The notes: generated by a model not told the origin, from the letters alone. 44,704 nt of DNA from Porticoccaceae bacterium (GCA_023228865.1 JALOAH010000033.1:1-44704); one strand, 5' to 3'. Shown: positions 9,683 through 18,319, counted from the first letter of the stretch. Made by a program: numbers and translations.

Positions 9683-9721
9683 TCACTCGAGTTCGCTGGT
9701 TTTTGGTGCTGCAAGTGTCAC
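9683..9721 (-). pseudogene. Remnant 5' end of a sulfotransferase gene
   Basis: Read on the minus strand from a GTG behind GGAGG, this gives VTLAAPKTSELE and then a stop. The intact sulfotransferase begins MTIAAPKTNELP. Upstream similarity continues through the ribosome site, leader and operator (9721-9832 against 6417-6529). Similarity ends just after codon 12. It is the relic of a duplicated or displaced sulfotransferase gene whose body was lost, leaving its promoter in front of the receptor gene. Confidence 0.7.
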
Positions 9722-9768
9722 AATTCCTCCAAACAAAACCGACGAAGTGGAAGTCGGCAGGTGGAACC

Positions 9769-9832
9769 ATATTATTCATCGCCAAAAGCCGTCACTATCA
9801 AATTTGGCCGACAAGTCATGCAAATTCGTCCA
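9769..9832 (-). promoter_or_regulatory. Conserved promoter/operator block, copy B
   Basis: The minus strand reads GGACGAATTTGCATGACT, then GGCCAAATTTGATAG, with -10-like TAATAT (9769-9774), 21 bp from the operator end as in copies A and C. Transcription would pass the sulfotransferase remnant and enter the receptor gene at 9294. The block also lies 130 bp upstream of the divergent AraC-type gene, so autoregulation is possible. Confidence 0.6.
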
Positions 9833-9964
9833 CCCCGTAGCGGAAACTACTGGCTATGGTATGATCGACAACGTAATCCAATTTAAGCCAGTTAAATATT
9901 GAATCAATAACCATAAGCTCCCATGCTTTATTCGCAGCAATAGCGCAAACAGGAGGATGAATTC

Positions 9965-10861
9965 ATGTTAATAACGACTATCCCTGGCGTAGAAGCTTAT
10001 CGCCAAGCCTGTCGCCGCCAACCCTCATTGGTTCAAGATAATCCTTCACAGCTAAGTATCGGCCTCTGTGGCTGGCACACAGGGCCAACCAGGGAAATCC
10101 ACATCGCCAAGGCAGAAGAACTTGTCATGTCGATTCATTTAGGAGGGGCTAGGCGTGTTCGCATTTTCACAGAGGAAGGATTGAGCCGGTCGTTTTCAAA
10201 GCCCGGCGATGTAACCCTGATACCGCGCGGCAAATATGTCAGCTACCGAACCGAAGGAGAGGTTGAATTTGCAACCCTGCACTTCTTTTCCAATAAACTG
10301 AACGACATCTCCCTTGGCGCTCTAGCACGGGTTCAGGCATGTCTTTTTGCAGTTCCCGATCACTATATCGCGTCGAGCGTCCGCACCCTGATGCAGATTG
10401 CGCAAACACAAAAAAATGGCAACGAGGCATACGTCGCGGCGCTATTTCACGCCCTGGCGCACCATATTGCGCACATTGTTGAGGAGTCCGATGGAACTCC
10501 AGGCGCGCCAATCGTTGAGCCAGACCAGACTGAGCGAAGCCCTTCATTTGACAAGGTTCTTCAACAAATCGAAGCACAACTGGCAGAAAAACTGACCCTC
10601 AATGACCTGGCTGATACAGCGGGGGTGAGCAGAACTGCATTCGCGGAACAATTTACAAAACGCTTTGGCTGCTCACCCCACAAATACATCATTCAGCGCA
10701 GGGTCGAGCGCGCCAAAACCCTTCTCAACGAAGGCCGAATGAACGTAACGGATATTGCGTACGAGGTGGGGTTCAGCGGGCAGTCTCATCTATCGACAAC
10801 GTTTCGCACCTATACCGGTTGTTCCCCCAGCGTCTATCAACACAAAAAGGTGGCCGAGTAA
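9965..10861 (+). CDS. AraC-family transcriptional regulator (cupin-like sensor)
   Basis: A 298-residue regulator. The N-terminal half is a cupin-like ligand-binding region (about 30-110, with GDVTLIPRGKYVSYRTEG). The C-terminal half holds the two AraC helix-turn-helix motifs: TLNDLADTAGVSRTAFAEQF (211-230) and VTDIAYEVGFSGQSHLSTTF (261-280), followed by GCSPSVY. A strong AGGAGG nine bases upstream supports the start at 9965. It sits between the receptor and the oxidoreductase genes. I infer that it binds the three copies of the 22-bp-spaced operator and activates uptake and catabolic genes in response to an imported compound. The inducer is unknown. Confidence 0.88.
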   Translation: MLITTIPGVEAYRQACRRQPSLVQDNPSQLSIGLCGWHTGPTREIHIAKAEELVMSIHLGGARRVRIFTEEGLSRSFSKPGDVTLIPRGKYVSYRTEGEVEFATLHFFSNKLNDISLGALARVQACLFAVPDHYIASSVRTLMQIAQTQKNGNEAYVAALFHALAHHIAHIVEESDGTPGAPIVEPDQTERSPSFDKVLQQIEAQLAEKLTLNDLADTAGVSRTAFAEQFTKRFGCSPHKYIIQRRVERAKTLLNEGRMNVTDIAYEVGFSGQSHLSTTFRTYTGCSPSVYQHKKVAE

Positions 10862-10986
10862 CAACATCTAAACAATAACAATGTCATTAATGTGCTCAAA
10901 CTGCACACTGCCGCCAGGAATACCTATCCTTGCGCTGACGGCAACCACTGGCGCTTTACCCCGCAAATAGAACTGTAAATCTAAGA

Positions 10987-11092
10987 AAACTCTGATTAAT
11001 CTCACTCCCGCGCAGGCGGGAATCTATAATCGATTGATTTTTCTGGACTCCCGCTTACGCGGGAGTGACGAAAACAGAATTAATCAGAGTTT
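10987..11092. repeat. MITE-like inverted-repeat element, copy 1
   Basis: A 106-bp element with perfect 14-bp terminal inverted repeats AAACTCTGATTAAT/ATTAATCAGAGTTT. Inside are the subterminal palindromes CTCCCGCGCAGGCGGGAA and GACTCCCGCTTACGCGGGAG. A related element lies at 25044-25148 and a core-only version at 19357-19441. It lies between the convergent AraC-type and oxidoreductase genes and could also stop transcription from both sides. It encodes nothing. Confidence 0.75.
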
Positions 11093-11146
11093 CCCTAATA
11101 TTTTGCCCATAGGATTTAGGGGTAATTCTAAAAACTTTGTGCGCAC

Positions 11147-12142
11147 TCAAATATCAAGAACAACTTTGCCAACATGCTTTCCTGATAACTGGTAGGCAAA
11201 AGCCTCGGCGATATCACTCATTGGAAATCTTCGGTCAATCAAGGGCTTAATCGGGTTCTCCTCAAGAAACTCCACCATGCGGATCTGCATATCCCGATTA
11301 CCCACTGCGATGGGGTAAAGGTGCTGTTGTTTCAGCATCAATTGCGCCAGATTAATGCTGCAGTCCATCCCGCCCAAAAAACCAATGATGTAAAGGTTCG
11401 AACCGATCTTGCCCGCATGAATTGAATGCGTCAAGCCACCGCCGACCTCCAATATATGATCGACACCCCCTTTCGAAAGGCTATAAATGGTCTCGCCCCA
11501 CTGTGCATCGGTGCGATAATTAATCACGTGATCCGCGCCCAAATCCCGCAAGCTGGCCATTTTTTCGTTTGAAGAGGATGTTCCATAAACAGTGGCGCCA
11601 GCAGCCTTGGCCAACTGAAGCGCAAAAATGGAGACGCCGCCCGTGCCCTGAACCAATACCTTGTCCCCTGGCTGTATCCTGCCGATTTCAAACAGGGCTC
11701 GCCAGGCTGTTAATGCGGCGCAAGGCAGTGTGGCGGCCTCGGCGAACGAATAGCCCCGCGGCATGCGGGTGATTTCTTCAGGCCTCACCACACTGAACTC
11801 AATGGCGTAGCCATCGCAACTGTCGCCGCTAATCCGTGAAGTATTGGTTGATTGTGGTTTTCCTCCATGCCAGTCTGGAAAAAACGTGCTAATGGCTCGA
11901 TCACCGGGCTGCCAGCCCACCACACCCTCACCGACCTCTACAATTTCTCCCGCCGCATCCGAACAGATAATACGGCCATCTTCCGTAGGAAGAAGCCCGG
12001 AGCATACCGCGTAGTCATGGTAGTTAAGGGCTGCGGCTCGCCAGCGCACCTTCACCGTGCCGGGTCGCACGATTGGCTTTGCGATATCTTGAATTTTTAG
12101 CGCCGAAAGCTGGGCAGGAAGATGGATGGAAACAGCTTTCAT
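11147..12142 (-). CDS. Zinc-free MDR oxidoreductase (quinone reductase-like)
   Basis: A 331-residue medium-chain dehydrogenase/reductase. It has the GroES-like N-terminal domain (ALNYHDYAVCSGLLP; GVVGWQPGDRA) and a Rossmann domain with VLVQGTGGVSIFALQLAKAA (163-182) and LGADHVINYR. The four-cysteine structural zinc loop and the catalytic Cys/His zinc ligands of alcohol dehydrogenases are missing, so it is closer to NADPH-dependent quinone or enone reductases. The start is preceded by GGGAG eight bases upstream. Promoter copy C lies 143 bp upstream, which places it in the same predicted regulon as the sulfotransferase operon. Reduction of an activated alkene or a ketone intermediate is inference. 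Confidence 0.88.
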   Translation of the reverse strand: MKAVSIHLPAQLSALKIQDIAKPIVRPGTVKVRWRAAALNYHDYAVCSGLLPTEDGRIICSDAAGEIVEVGEGVVGWQPGDRAISTFFPDWHGGKPQSTNTSRISGDSCDGYAIEFSVVRPEEITRMPRGYSFAEAATLPCAALTAWRALFEIGRIQPGDKVLVQGTGGVSIFALQLAKAAGATVYGTSSSNEKMASLRDLGADHVINYRTDAQWGETIYSLSKGGVDHILEVGGGLTHSIHAGKIGSNLYIIGFLGGMDCSINLAQLMLKQQHLYPIAVGNRDMQIRMVEFLEENPIKPLIDRRFPMSDIAEAFAYQLSGKHVGKVVLDI

Positions 12143-12284
12143 ATTTTATTACTCCCATCAGAATCCATTATTTGCAGGCTTCGCGCTATGAAAATAAACG
12201 GTCGGTGCGAAGTCAGGCTTTGTACGGCGAAAATCTCGACTGAACCAGAGCACATAAGCGAATTCTGCGTCTATATATGTAACC

Positions 12285-12349
12285 ATGCTATTCATCCCTA
12301 AAGTCCAGCGCTATCAAATTTGACCAACAAATCATGCAAGTTCGTCCAT
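12285..12349 (-). promoter_or_regulatory. Conserved promoter/operator block, copy C
   Basis: The minus strand reads GGACGAACTTGCATGATT, then GGTCAAATTTGATAG, with -10-like TAGCAT (12285-12290) at the same 21-bp spacing from the operator as copies A and B. Outside this block the sequence no longer resembles the other two, which suggests selection on the operator itself. It points toward the oxidoreductase gene and lies 124 bp upstream of the divergent LuxR-type gene. Confidence 0.62.
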
Positions 12350-12472
12350 GCAATAGCCTGAAAGCAGCTGGGTAGATCAAAGCATCATTTCCTGTTGGGG
12401 TACATTTGGCAAAAATGCTACACTTCCTTACCAACGACAACCGATACTCGTAGAAAAACACGGAAATCCGGC

Positions 12473-13258
12473 ATGATCGACTCACACAATCTCTCCCACA
12501 GTTTTCGCATGCTTCACCAGAACAGGGCGTTTGCCAGGGATGTTATCAACCAGTCAAAAGCCAGCGCTGCCGCTATTTTTCTCTACGACAAGAAACAGAC
12601 CCGCCCGGTTAATTTTTTGTACGAAACAGGAATTCCGGCAAAAATCACGGATTTGTATACCAATAGCATCTACCGATACGACCCCCTGTTGCAGTATTCA
12701 ACATCGCCAGAGCAGGATACCAAGAGGTTTACCGGCACCAATTATTGCCAACGCCTTGAATCCGGCCTCGAACTCTATCAGGAACACAACCACCGCTACT
12801 GGAACGCCCTCGGGCGCGCCGGTTTTAAGGAAACTGCCACCAGCCTCAAGGCGGTGTCCAGGGATATCTATCTGGTGGTGGGTTTGCTGTTGCAGGAGTC
12901 CCATTGCAGAAAAGGCGCCCACCTTTGTGTCGACCATGCCATAGTCGCCGTAGACAACTGGCTGGAGGCCAGCCACGAATATATTATTGATGCGTCGGTC
13001 AGGCAGGGTTTCTTTGCCCAGCGCAACCATGAGCTGCCAGCAGAGCCTGGGGGCGAATACGGCGAAGTCACCAACCGGGAATGGCAGGTGATTGGCGAAT
13101 TGTTTCGCGGCAGCAGCAACAAGCAGATCAGCCGCCGACTGGGCGTTGCCGAGCACACCGTTGAAAACCACCTGAAAAATATTTACAAAAAATTCGGAGT
13201 TCGCAGCCGCACCGCATTGATTGCCAAGATTGGCAGCATTTCCGCTGGCGGTTTTTGA
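12473..13258 (+). CDS. LuxR-type transcriptional regulator
   Basis: A 261-residue regulator with a C-terminal GerE-type helix-turn-helix: TNREWQVIGELFRGSSNKQI, then SRRLGVAEHTVENHLKNIYK (about 198-240). The N-terminal 180 residues have no recognisable receiver domain. They could be an acyl-homoserine-lactone-type or GAF-like sensor, but I cannot confirm the ligand residues. The ATG at 12473 is preferred over a TTG 26 codons upstream because the extra segment is low-complexity and runs into the promoter region. It is divergent from the oxidoreductase gene and shares its upstream region with operator copy C. No autoinducer synthase is present in the window. Confidence 0.8.
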   Translation: MIDSHNLSHSFRMLHQNRAFARDVINQSKASAAAIFLYDKKQTRPVNFLYETGIPAKITDLYTNSIYRYDPLLQYSTSPEQDTKRFTGTNYCQRLESGLELYQEHNHRYWNALGRAGFKETATSLKAVSRDIYLVVGLLLQESHCRKGAHLCVDHAIVAVDNWLEASHEYIIDASVRQGFFAQRNHELPAEPGGEYGEVTNREWQVIGELFRGSSNKQISRRLGVAEHTVENHLKNIYKKFGVRSRTALIAKIGSISAGGF

Positions 13259-13357
13259 GGTTGACTTGCAGCTGTCGCCTCCGCCTTTTCGCCAGCAGGC
13301 TGACTACGGTTGGAGGGGGTGCGGGTTGCAAGGGGCAAGCGCCTAGCGCCGAGTTTT

Positions 13358-13515
13358 TGTAGGAGTCTGCCTGCAGCCGATGGATACGGCGCTTGAACTT
13401 ATCGCCAGCAGGCTGGCTCCTACTAAAAAAATCATTTATTTGTACGAGCCAGCCTGCTGGCGATGCCTGAAGATTCTTCATGGCAAACAATCTCAAATTG
13501 AAGCAACTCTAGCGG
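13358..13515. repeat. REP/BIME cluster, copy 2
   Basis: Three REP cores in alternating orientation: GTAGGAGTCTGCCTGCAG (13358), CGCCAGCAGGCTGGCTCCTA (13403) and CGAGCCAGCCTGCTGGCGAT (13445). The last two are joined by the linker AAAAAATCATTTATT, which recurs in the BIME at 20621-20729. The right end continues to TCAAATTGAAGCAACTCTAG. It fills the gap between the LuxR-type gene and the first phosphotransferase gene. Confidence 0.75.
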
Positions 13516-13690
13516 ATTTCCGCCATAGACACCCCTCTACCTGCTCTATAGACTGCAAATCTGTCTGATAAACATGTGCCTGTCTGGGCTGTTTTTGTTC
13601 ACCGCAAAACAAGAAACTTTGCAGAGAACTGAAGCTGTTGATGCACTAACAAGCTCGGTCGGGAAACATAATTCTAAAGGAAACACTGCC

Positions 13691-14926
13691 ATGGCAAGCC
13701 AACAACCCAGCGGCGATTCCCTGGATATTCGCCAGACGCCAACGGCGGACTTTATCGCCGAGCTGCGCCGCCGCTACCCCACCGAGGCGGAAATCGACCG
13801 GGTGCTGACGCGAAAAATGAACCATCGCGGCAAAGGCGTATTTGTGCCGGTCACCTTTGAACAAATCAGTCAATGCCTGGAGGCCATGCTTCACAAAAAG
13901 CTCAACCACGGCTTTCGCATTATCAATGCCCGCTGGATGACCGGCGGCTCCTCAAAGCTGCAAATCAGTTTTGAGCTGGAATGGCAGGGGCTGGACGGTT
14001 TGCAACCCCGCCACATCACCCCCATGGTGTTGCGGATGAGTCCTTCCGAATCCATTGTTGAAACCTCCCGCCGCCGGGAATTTCAGGTTATTAAAGCTTT
14101 GTCCACACAAATTCCCGTGCCCGACTGCTACTGGGAAGACGAGGACATGGAATTCTTTCCCTACCCTGCAATGGTGTTCGGTTTTGTTGCCGGCGTCGCC
14201 AAACCCGCTTCAGATACATCACAGCAAGTGACCGGCCTCGGCATTAATTACGGCGCCACATTGCGCGCCAGGGTCAGCGATGAGTTTATGCGCGGCGTCG
14301 CCGCCTTTCACAATGCCGATATTTCCACCATGGCGCTGGACGCCTTTGAAATCCCCAAAGTGGGCACTAATGAAGGCATTCTCAAGCAGGTCAATATGTG
14401 GCGGCGCATCTGGGAGGAGGATCGCGGCGAAGACGAACCCCTGGTGCAACTGGCGGGTAACTGGCTGGAAGACAACGCCCCGGCTCTCGACCATGTCTCT
14501 ATTGTTCACGGCGACTGCCGCAGCGGCAATTATCTGATATCGGAAGATGACGGCCATATTACCGCCTGGCTCGACTGGGAGCTGGCGGTGCTGGGCGACC
14601 GCCACCAGGATCTCACCTGGGCCACCTCCCTGGCCTACAGTCATTTGGCGGAAGACGGCAAAACCCTGCTGGTGAATGGCATGCTGCCCCTCGACGAATT
14701 TTATGCCGCCTACGAAAAAGCCACGGGGCTCAATGTCGACCCCCAGCGCATTAAATACTTTCGCGTCTACAACGCCTGGGTGTCGTACATTGTCTGTGTG
14801 GCCACGGGCTACCGGGTGGCAAAAGGCGGCAAGTCTCACCAGGATATTGTCCTCACCTGGCTTAACGGCATCGGCGGCCTGCTGATGGAACAGTTGCGCC
14901 ACAACCTGATGGAGGCCAGCCAATGA
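13691..14926 (+). CDS. APH-family phosphotransferase 1 (LvaA-like)
   Basis: A 411-residue phosphotransferase of the APH/choline-kinase fold. The catalytic loop HGDCRSGN starts at His273, with Asp275 the predicted base. The metal-binding DWE motif begins at Asp295 and continues ELAVLGDRHQDL. The N-terminal lobe has GGSSKLQISFEL and a PVPDCYW hinge. This subfamily resembles LvaA and the kinase part of ACAD10/11, which phosphorylate hydroxyacyl-CoA substrates, rather than antibiotic kinases. The ATG at 13691, with AAAGGA upstream, is the likely start; a longer frame adds 39 unlikely residues. The stop overlaps the next start (ATGA), as expected for a kinase and accessory pair. About 50% similar by eye to the kinases at 15453 and 21252. 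Confidence 0.85.
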   Translation: MASQQPSGDSLDIRQTPTADFIAELRRRYPTEAEIDRVLTRKMNHRGKGVFVPVTFEQISQCLEAMLHKKLNHGFRIINARWMTGGSSKLQISFELEWQGLDGLQPRHITPMVLRMSPSESIVETSRRREFQVIKALSTQIPVPDCYWEDEDMEFFPYPAMVFGFVAGVAKPASDTSQQVTGLGINYGATLRARVSDEFMRGVAAFHNADISTMALDAFEIPKVGTNEGILKQVNMWRRIWEEDRGEDEPLVQLAGNWLEDNAPALDHVSIVHGDCRSGNYLISEDDGHITAWLDWELAVLGDRHQDLTWATSLAYSHLAEDGKTLLVNGMLPLDEFYAAYEKATGLNVDPQRIKYFRVYNAWVSYIVCVATGYRVAKGGKSHQDIVLTWLNGIGGLLMEQLRHNLMEASQ

Positions 14927-15438
14927 TTCCCGAAATTGATACCCAGCTCGCCGCAGTTATTAAATCCCTGAGCGACAATGTGCTGCCCGCCGTCGATGCC
15001 AGCAACCCCCTGGCTGGGGAGCAGATTCGCCTCTGCCTGGCCACCCTTGGCCTGATCAAAAACCGACTTCCCCAACTTCACCGCTACCAGCGCCACGAGC
15101 TCATGTTAAATCTCGATCTGGTGACCGCATTGGCCACCATTACCCACAAAGCCAACATTGCCATTAACGGCCTGACAGAAACCATCGGCAGCAGCCGCGA
15201 CCTGTTGAACGATCCCGCCATGGGCGCTACAGAGATGGAGCAACAGGTGAGAACCCTCAAGGATATGGCGGTCAGCGTCGTCAATGCCGCACGGGGAACC
15301 GCAGCGCAAGCGGAGGTAATGACATTGGTGCTCAACACTCAGGAAGCCATGGACTTGTGCCGTCGCGCCTGGACACTGGCGATGGGGTTTGAGCCAGATC
15401 CATCGCAAATTCCGTCACTCGATCAACTCCTTTATTAG
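14923..15438 (+). CDS. Small helical kinase-accessory protein 1 (LvaB/DUF6285-like)
   Basis: A 171-residue, largely helical protein with no signal or membrane segment. Its N-terminus, AVIKSLSDNVLPAVDASNP, then LAGEQIRLCLATLGLIKNRL, follows the pattern of the LvaB/DUF6285 proteins. LvaB binds the kinase LvaA and raises its activity in the levulinate pathway. The C-terminus has RRAWTLAMGFEPDPSQIPSL, shared with the paralogue at 16648. It overlaps the kinase stop by 4 bp, implying translational coupling. The resemblance to LvaB is by pattern and context, so the function is inference. This protein is longer than the roughly 100-residue LvaB. Confidence 0.7.
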   Translation: MIPEIDTQLAAVIKSLSDNVLPAVDASNPLAGEQIRLCLATLGLIKNRLPQLHRYQRHELMLNLDLVTALATITHKANIAINGLTETIGSSRDLLNDPAMGATEMEQQVRTLKDMAVSVVNAARGTAAQAEVMTLVLNTQEAMDLCRRAWTLAMGFEPDPSQIPSLDQLLY

Positions 15439-15452
15439 CAGAGCCAACCGCA

Positions 15453-16646
15453 ATGATAGATAAAAACCACCCCAGTGCAGCCTGGATTGAAGAGCTTCGC
15501 CAGCGCTTTCCCTGCGAAGCGGAAGTCGATTGGGTACTGACCCGCAAACTGCAAAATCGCGCCAATCCTGCCTACAGACCGGTAAAACTCGATCAGCTCT
15601 GCGACGCCGTCACCGACCTGCTCAATGCAGAATTGCATGACGCCTTTGAAGTCAAAAATCCCCGCTGGCTCTCCGGTGGCGCCTCCAAACTGCAAATGGC
15701 CTTTGAGCTGGACTGGCATCAACCCGGCAGCGGCAGAACCACCACGCCCCTGGTGTTGCGCATGGAGCCTGCCGCCTCCATTGTTGAAACCAGCAGGCTT
15801 AGGGAATTTGAACTGATCAGAGCGTTTGAAGGGGTGGTACCGGTGCCGCCAGTGTACTGGGTCGACCGGGAAGGCAAATACCTCCCCTACCCCGCGCTGA
15901 TTTACGGTTTTGCCAACGGCGTCACCAAGCCCTCCACCGCTGCCAGTGGCGTGTCTGGCACCGGCATTAATTTTGGTGCCGAATTGCGCAAAATCCTCGG
16001 CAGTCAATTTGTCGATCAGCTCGCCACCATTCACACCTTCGACTGGCGCAGAGCGCAGCTCAGCAGCTTTAACGTGCCCGCCCAACAGTCCACCCAAGGT
16101 GTGGAGTGGCAAATCAACTGGTGGGAACGGGTGTGGACGGAAGACGCCAACGAAGAAGTACCACTGATGCGTTTTGCCGCCAAATGGATGCGCGCCAATA
16201 TGCCAACCATCGACCATGTCTCTCTGTTGCACGGCGATTACCGCAGCGGCAATTTCCTCTTCACCGAAGACAATGCACAAATCAGCGCCTGGCTCGACTG
16301 GGAAACCGGCCACCTCGGCGACCGCCACGAAGACATTGCCTACACCATCTGCAAACCCTGGGGGCATCTGGCGGAAGACGGCAAAACCTTTCTGGTATGC
16401 GGCATGATGTCTGAGCCGGAGTTCTACGACGCCTATGAAAAAGCCTCAGGTTTAAGTGTCGATAAAAAGCGCCTCAATTTCTACCGCATTCTCAACGCCT
16501 ACAAACTCAACAGCATTGCCCTGGCCACAGCTTACAGAGCGGTGGCTGGCGGCAAAACCCACCAGGACATCGTGCTCGGCTGCGTCATGGGCGCCAGCTA
16601 TCTGTTTATGGACGATCTTCGTCAAACCCTGGAAGAGGTGGCCTAA
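15453..16646 (+). CDS. APH-family phosphotransferase 2 (LvaA-like)
   Basis: A 397-residue paralogue of the kinase at 13691. HGDYRSGN starts at His260 (Asp262 as base) and DWETGHLGDRHED at Asp282. GGASKLQMAFELDW and VPVPPVYWVDREG match the first copy almost residue for residue. It starts 14 bp after the small protein gene and is followed one base later by its own small partner. The tandem arrangement kinase-partner-kinase-partner indicates duplication of the two-gene unit. Divergence is large enough that the two may prefer different substrates. Soluble and cytoplasmic by prediction. Confidence 0.85.
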   Translation: MIDKNHPSAAWIEELRQRFPCEAEVDWVLTRKLQNRANPAYRPVKLDQLCDAVTDLLNAELHDAFEVKNPRWLSGGASKLQMAFELDWHQPGSGRTTTPLVLRMEPAASIVETSRLREFELIRAFEGVVPVPPVYWVDREGKYLPYPALIYGFANGVTKPSTAASGVSGTGINFGAELRKILGSQFVDQLATIHTFDWRRAQLSSFNVPAQQSTQGVEWQINWWERVWTEDANEEVPLMRFAAKWMRANMPTIDHVSLLHGDYRSGNFLFTEDNAQISAWLDWETGHLGDRHEDIAYTICKPWGHLAEDGKTFLVCGMMSEPEFYDAYEKASGLSVDKKRLNFYRILNAYKLNSIALATAYRAVAGGKTHQDIVLGCVMGASYLFMDDLRQTLEEVA

Positions 16647-16647
16647 G

Positions 16648-17190
16648 ATGGAAATTCGCGCTGATTTTCAGTTAAAAAGTGTTATCAAGGCATTAAAGGA
16701 CAATGTCATTCCCGCGGTTGATCCCAACCATAAAATGGCGGTGGAGCAGGCGCAGCTGGCGGTTCACGTTTTGCAGGTGCTGGCGGACAAACTGCCCATG
16801 CAATACCGCTACGATCGCCACGAACTCAACCAGTATGTCGCCCTCGCCGAGCGCCTGGAGACACAGGTTTGTGGCGGCGCCAAAACCACAGAAGCCCTGG
16901 CTGACCTCAAAAAACTGATGGCGCCGGGGCGGGACACTCTCGACCGCGCCCGCGCCGAACCCAGCGAATTGGAACAAGCGTTGTTGAACCTACGCGCTAA
17001 AGTGGGCGACCTGGTGGCGGCCGCCCTGGAAGACGGCGATGAAACCAGCCGAAAACATCTCGAAAAAGAAATTATGGCGTCTGCCCGCGAGCAATTGACA
17101 CGGGAAAGATCCTGGCTGATTCCCATGGGTTTTGAGCCAGATCCCGCAGCACTAACGCCCGTTGAGCAATTGCTCGACCCTGTTAAATAA
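16648..17190 (+). CDS. Small helical kinase-accessory protein 2 (LvaB/DUF6285-like)
   Basis: A 180-residue helical protein homologous to the one at 14923. The shared N-terminal pattern is VIKALKDNVIPAVDPNHKMA, then EQAQLAVHVLQVLADKLP. The shared C-terminus is RERSWLIPMGFEPDPAAL. It is richer in charged residues (RTRAR-like and EDGDE stretches) than copy 1. The true start is the ATG at 16648, one base after the kinase stop; the open frame extends upstream only as an antisense-like shadow of the kinase gene. Predicted to form a complex with kinase 2. Confidence 0.72.
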   Translation: MEIRADFQLKSVIKALKDNVIPAVDPNHKMAVEQAQLAVHVLQVLADKLPMQYRYDRHELNQYVALAERLETQVCGGAKTTEALADLKKLMAPGRDTLDRARAEPSELEQALLNLRAKVGDLVAAALEDGDETSRKHLEKEIMASAREQLTRERSWLIPMGFEPDPAALTPVEQLLDPVK

Positions 17191-17204
17191 ATAAAGGTAT
17201 GAAA

Positions 17205-18128
17205 ATGACGACAACTATCGACCCCGAAGGCTATGTACCCGCCACCGACCACCCCAAATGGAACCAGAGTCTGGTGTGCCACTGCTACGACCCGGACACC
17301 AAAGTGGGCTGCTTTATTCGCGTTGGCATTCAGGAAAATCTCAAAGAATCCAACACCTGGTTTATTTTTTTCAAGGACGGCAAACCTCTGTTTACCCGCG
17401 CCAATATGAATCTGCCCTACACCGAAGAGCGCATGAACCCCGGCATGAAAATCGCCGGCATGGAAATCACGGTGCTGGAGCCTTTAAATAAAGTACGCGT
17501 GCGCTTTGATGAGGCGGATTTTGCCTGCGATCTGGTGTGGACTGGCATTTACAACCCAGCCATGAAAGACTGCGTCGCCATGAGCCAGGACCAGGACGGC
17601 TCCTTTGCCCGCGAACTGATGAATGTTCACCTCGAAGGCCCCTACCGCATTACCGGCACCGTCACTATTCGCGGCAAAGAAACACTCAACATTAACGGCA
17701 CCGGCTACCGGGACGTTTCCTACGGCCCCCGCAACTGGGACGCCATGCAACACTACCGCCTCGCCTGGCCGTATTTTCCCGAAAAAAACATCACCTTCGC
17801 CACCGTACACGGCGTCTCCACCGAAGGCCACAGCGCCTATCTGAAAATGATGCACGACGGTGACGACTGGATCGGCATTAAAAGCGTCGACGCCAAAAAC
17901 ACCTACGGCGAAGACGATATGACCATAAAAACCATGGACTGGACCATCGTCGACGAAAAAGACCGCACCTGGCAATTTACCGCCAAGTACATTTTCAACT
18001 GGATTTTTCCCCTCGACACCTTTGTCCTCACCGAACAGTTTATGGAATACCGTCTCAGCGACGGCACTGTAGGCTATGGTCTGGCGGAAAGCGGTTACAG
18101 GCTGCCCTGGGAGGGCAACGGCGGTTAA
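17205..18128 (+). CDS. DUF7065/DUF7064-like protein, short type, copy 1
   Basis: A 307-residue beta-rich protein without a signal peptide. It starts DPEGYVPATDHPKWNQS and ends with the motif GTGYRDVSYGPRNWDAMQHY, then LAWPYFPEKNITFATVHG. The G-x-G-x-x-D-x-S-x-G-x-R pattern recalls AttH/CrtC-type double-lipocalin proteins and the DUF7065-DUF7064 arrangement. The ligand or reaction is not known. AAAGG seven bases before the ATG at 17205 favours that start over an ATG two codons earlier. It follows the kinase/partner genes by 14 bp and is about 60% identical by eye to the protein at 18320. Confidence 0.75.
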   Translation: MTTTIDPEGYVPATDHPKWNQSLVCHCYDPDTKVGCFIRVGIQENLKESNTWFIFFKDGKPLFTRANMNLPYTEERMNPGMKIAGMEITVLEPLNKVRVRFDEADFACDLVWTGIYNPAMKDCVAMSQDQDGSFARELMNVHLEGPYRITGTVTIRGKETLNINGTGYRDVSYGPRNWDAMQHYRLAWPYFPEKNITFATVHGVSTEGHSAYLKMMHDGDDWIGIKSVDAKNTYGEDDMTIKTMDWTIVDEKDRTWQFTAKYIFNWIFPLDTFVLTEQFMEYRLSDGTVGYGLAESGYRLPWEGNGG

Positions 18129-18139
18129 TGTTTTATATC

Positions 18140-18214
18140 GTAGGAGCCAGCCTTGCTGGCGATGACATGGCTAACAATCTATCGCTTGCAGGGCAAGCTC
18201 CTACAACAACTAGC
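18140..18214. repeat. REP pair, copy 3
   Basis: Two facing REP cores: GTAGGAGCCAGCCTTGCTGG (18140) and its partner GCTTGCAGGGCAAGCTCCTA near 18184-18213. A third, partial core (CAGGGCTCAGCCCTAC) is at about 18275. They lie between the two short DUF7064-like genes. The hairpin formed could reduce expression of the downstream copy or stabilise the upstream message. Confidence 0.65.
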
Positions 18215-18319
18215 CACATCACTACGGTAAGACGGCGATAAATTTCAAAGGCTGCAAATTTTCGCGGGGCAGGGCTCAGCCCTACAACAGAAAAACTTGA
18301 ACCAACAACGAGGTCAACA

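Noticed and set aside
12395..12472. Upstream TTG extension of the LuxR-type gene
   Set aside because: The extra 26 residues are low-quality and overlap the divergent control region; ATG at 12473 is better.
12473..13258. Quorum-sensing system
   Set aside because: A LuxR-type helix-turn-helix alone is insufficient; no LuxI-type synthase is nearby and the sensor domain is not clearly a homoserine-lactone binder.
13574..13690. 39-residue extension of kinase 1
   Set aside because: The ATG at 13691 has AAAGGA in place and aligns with the starts of the paralogues.
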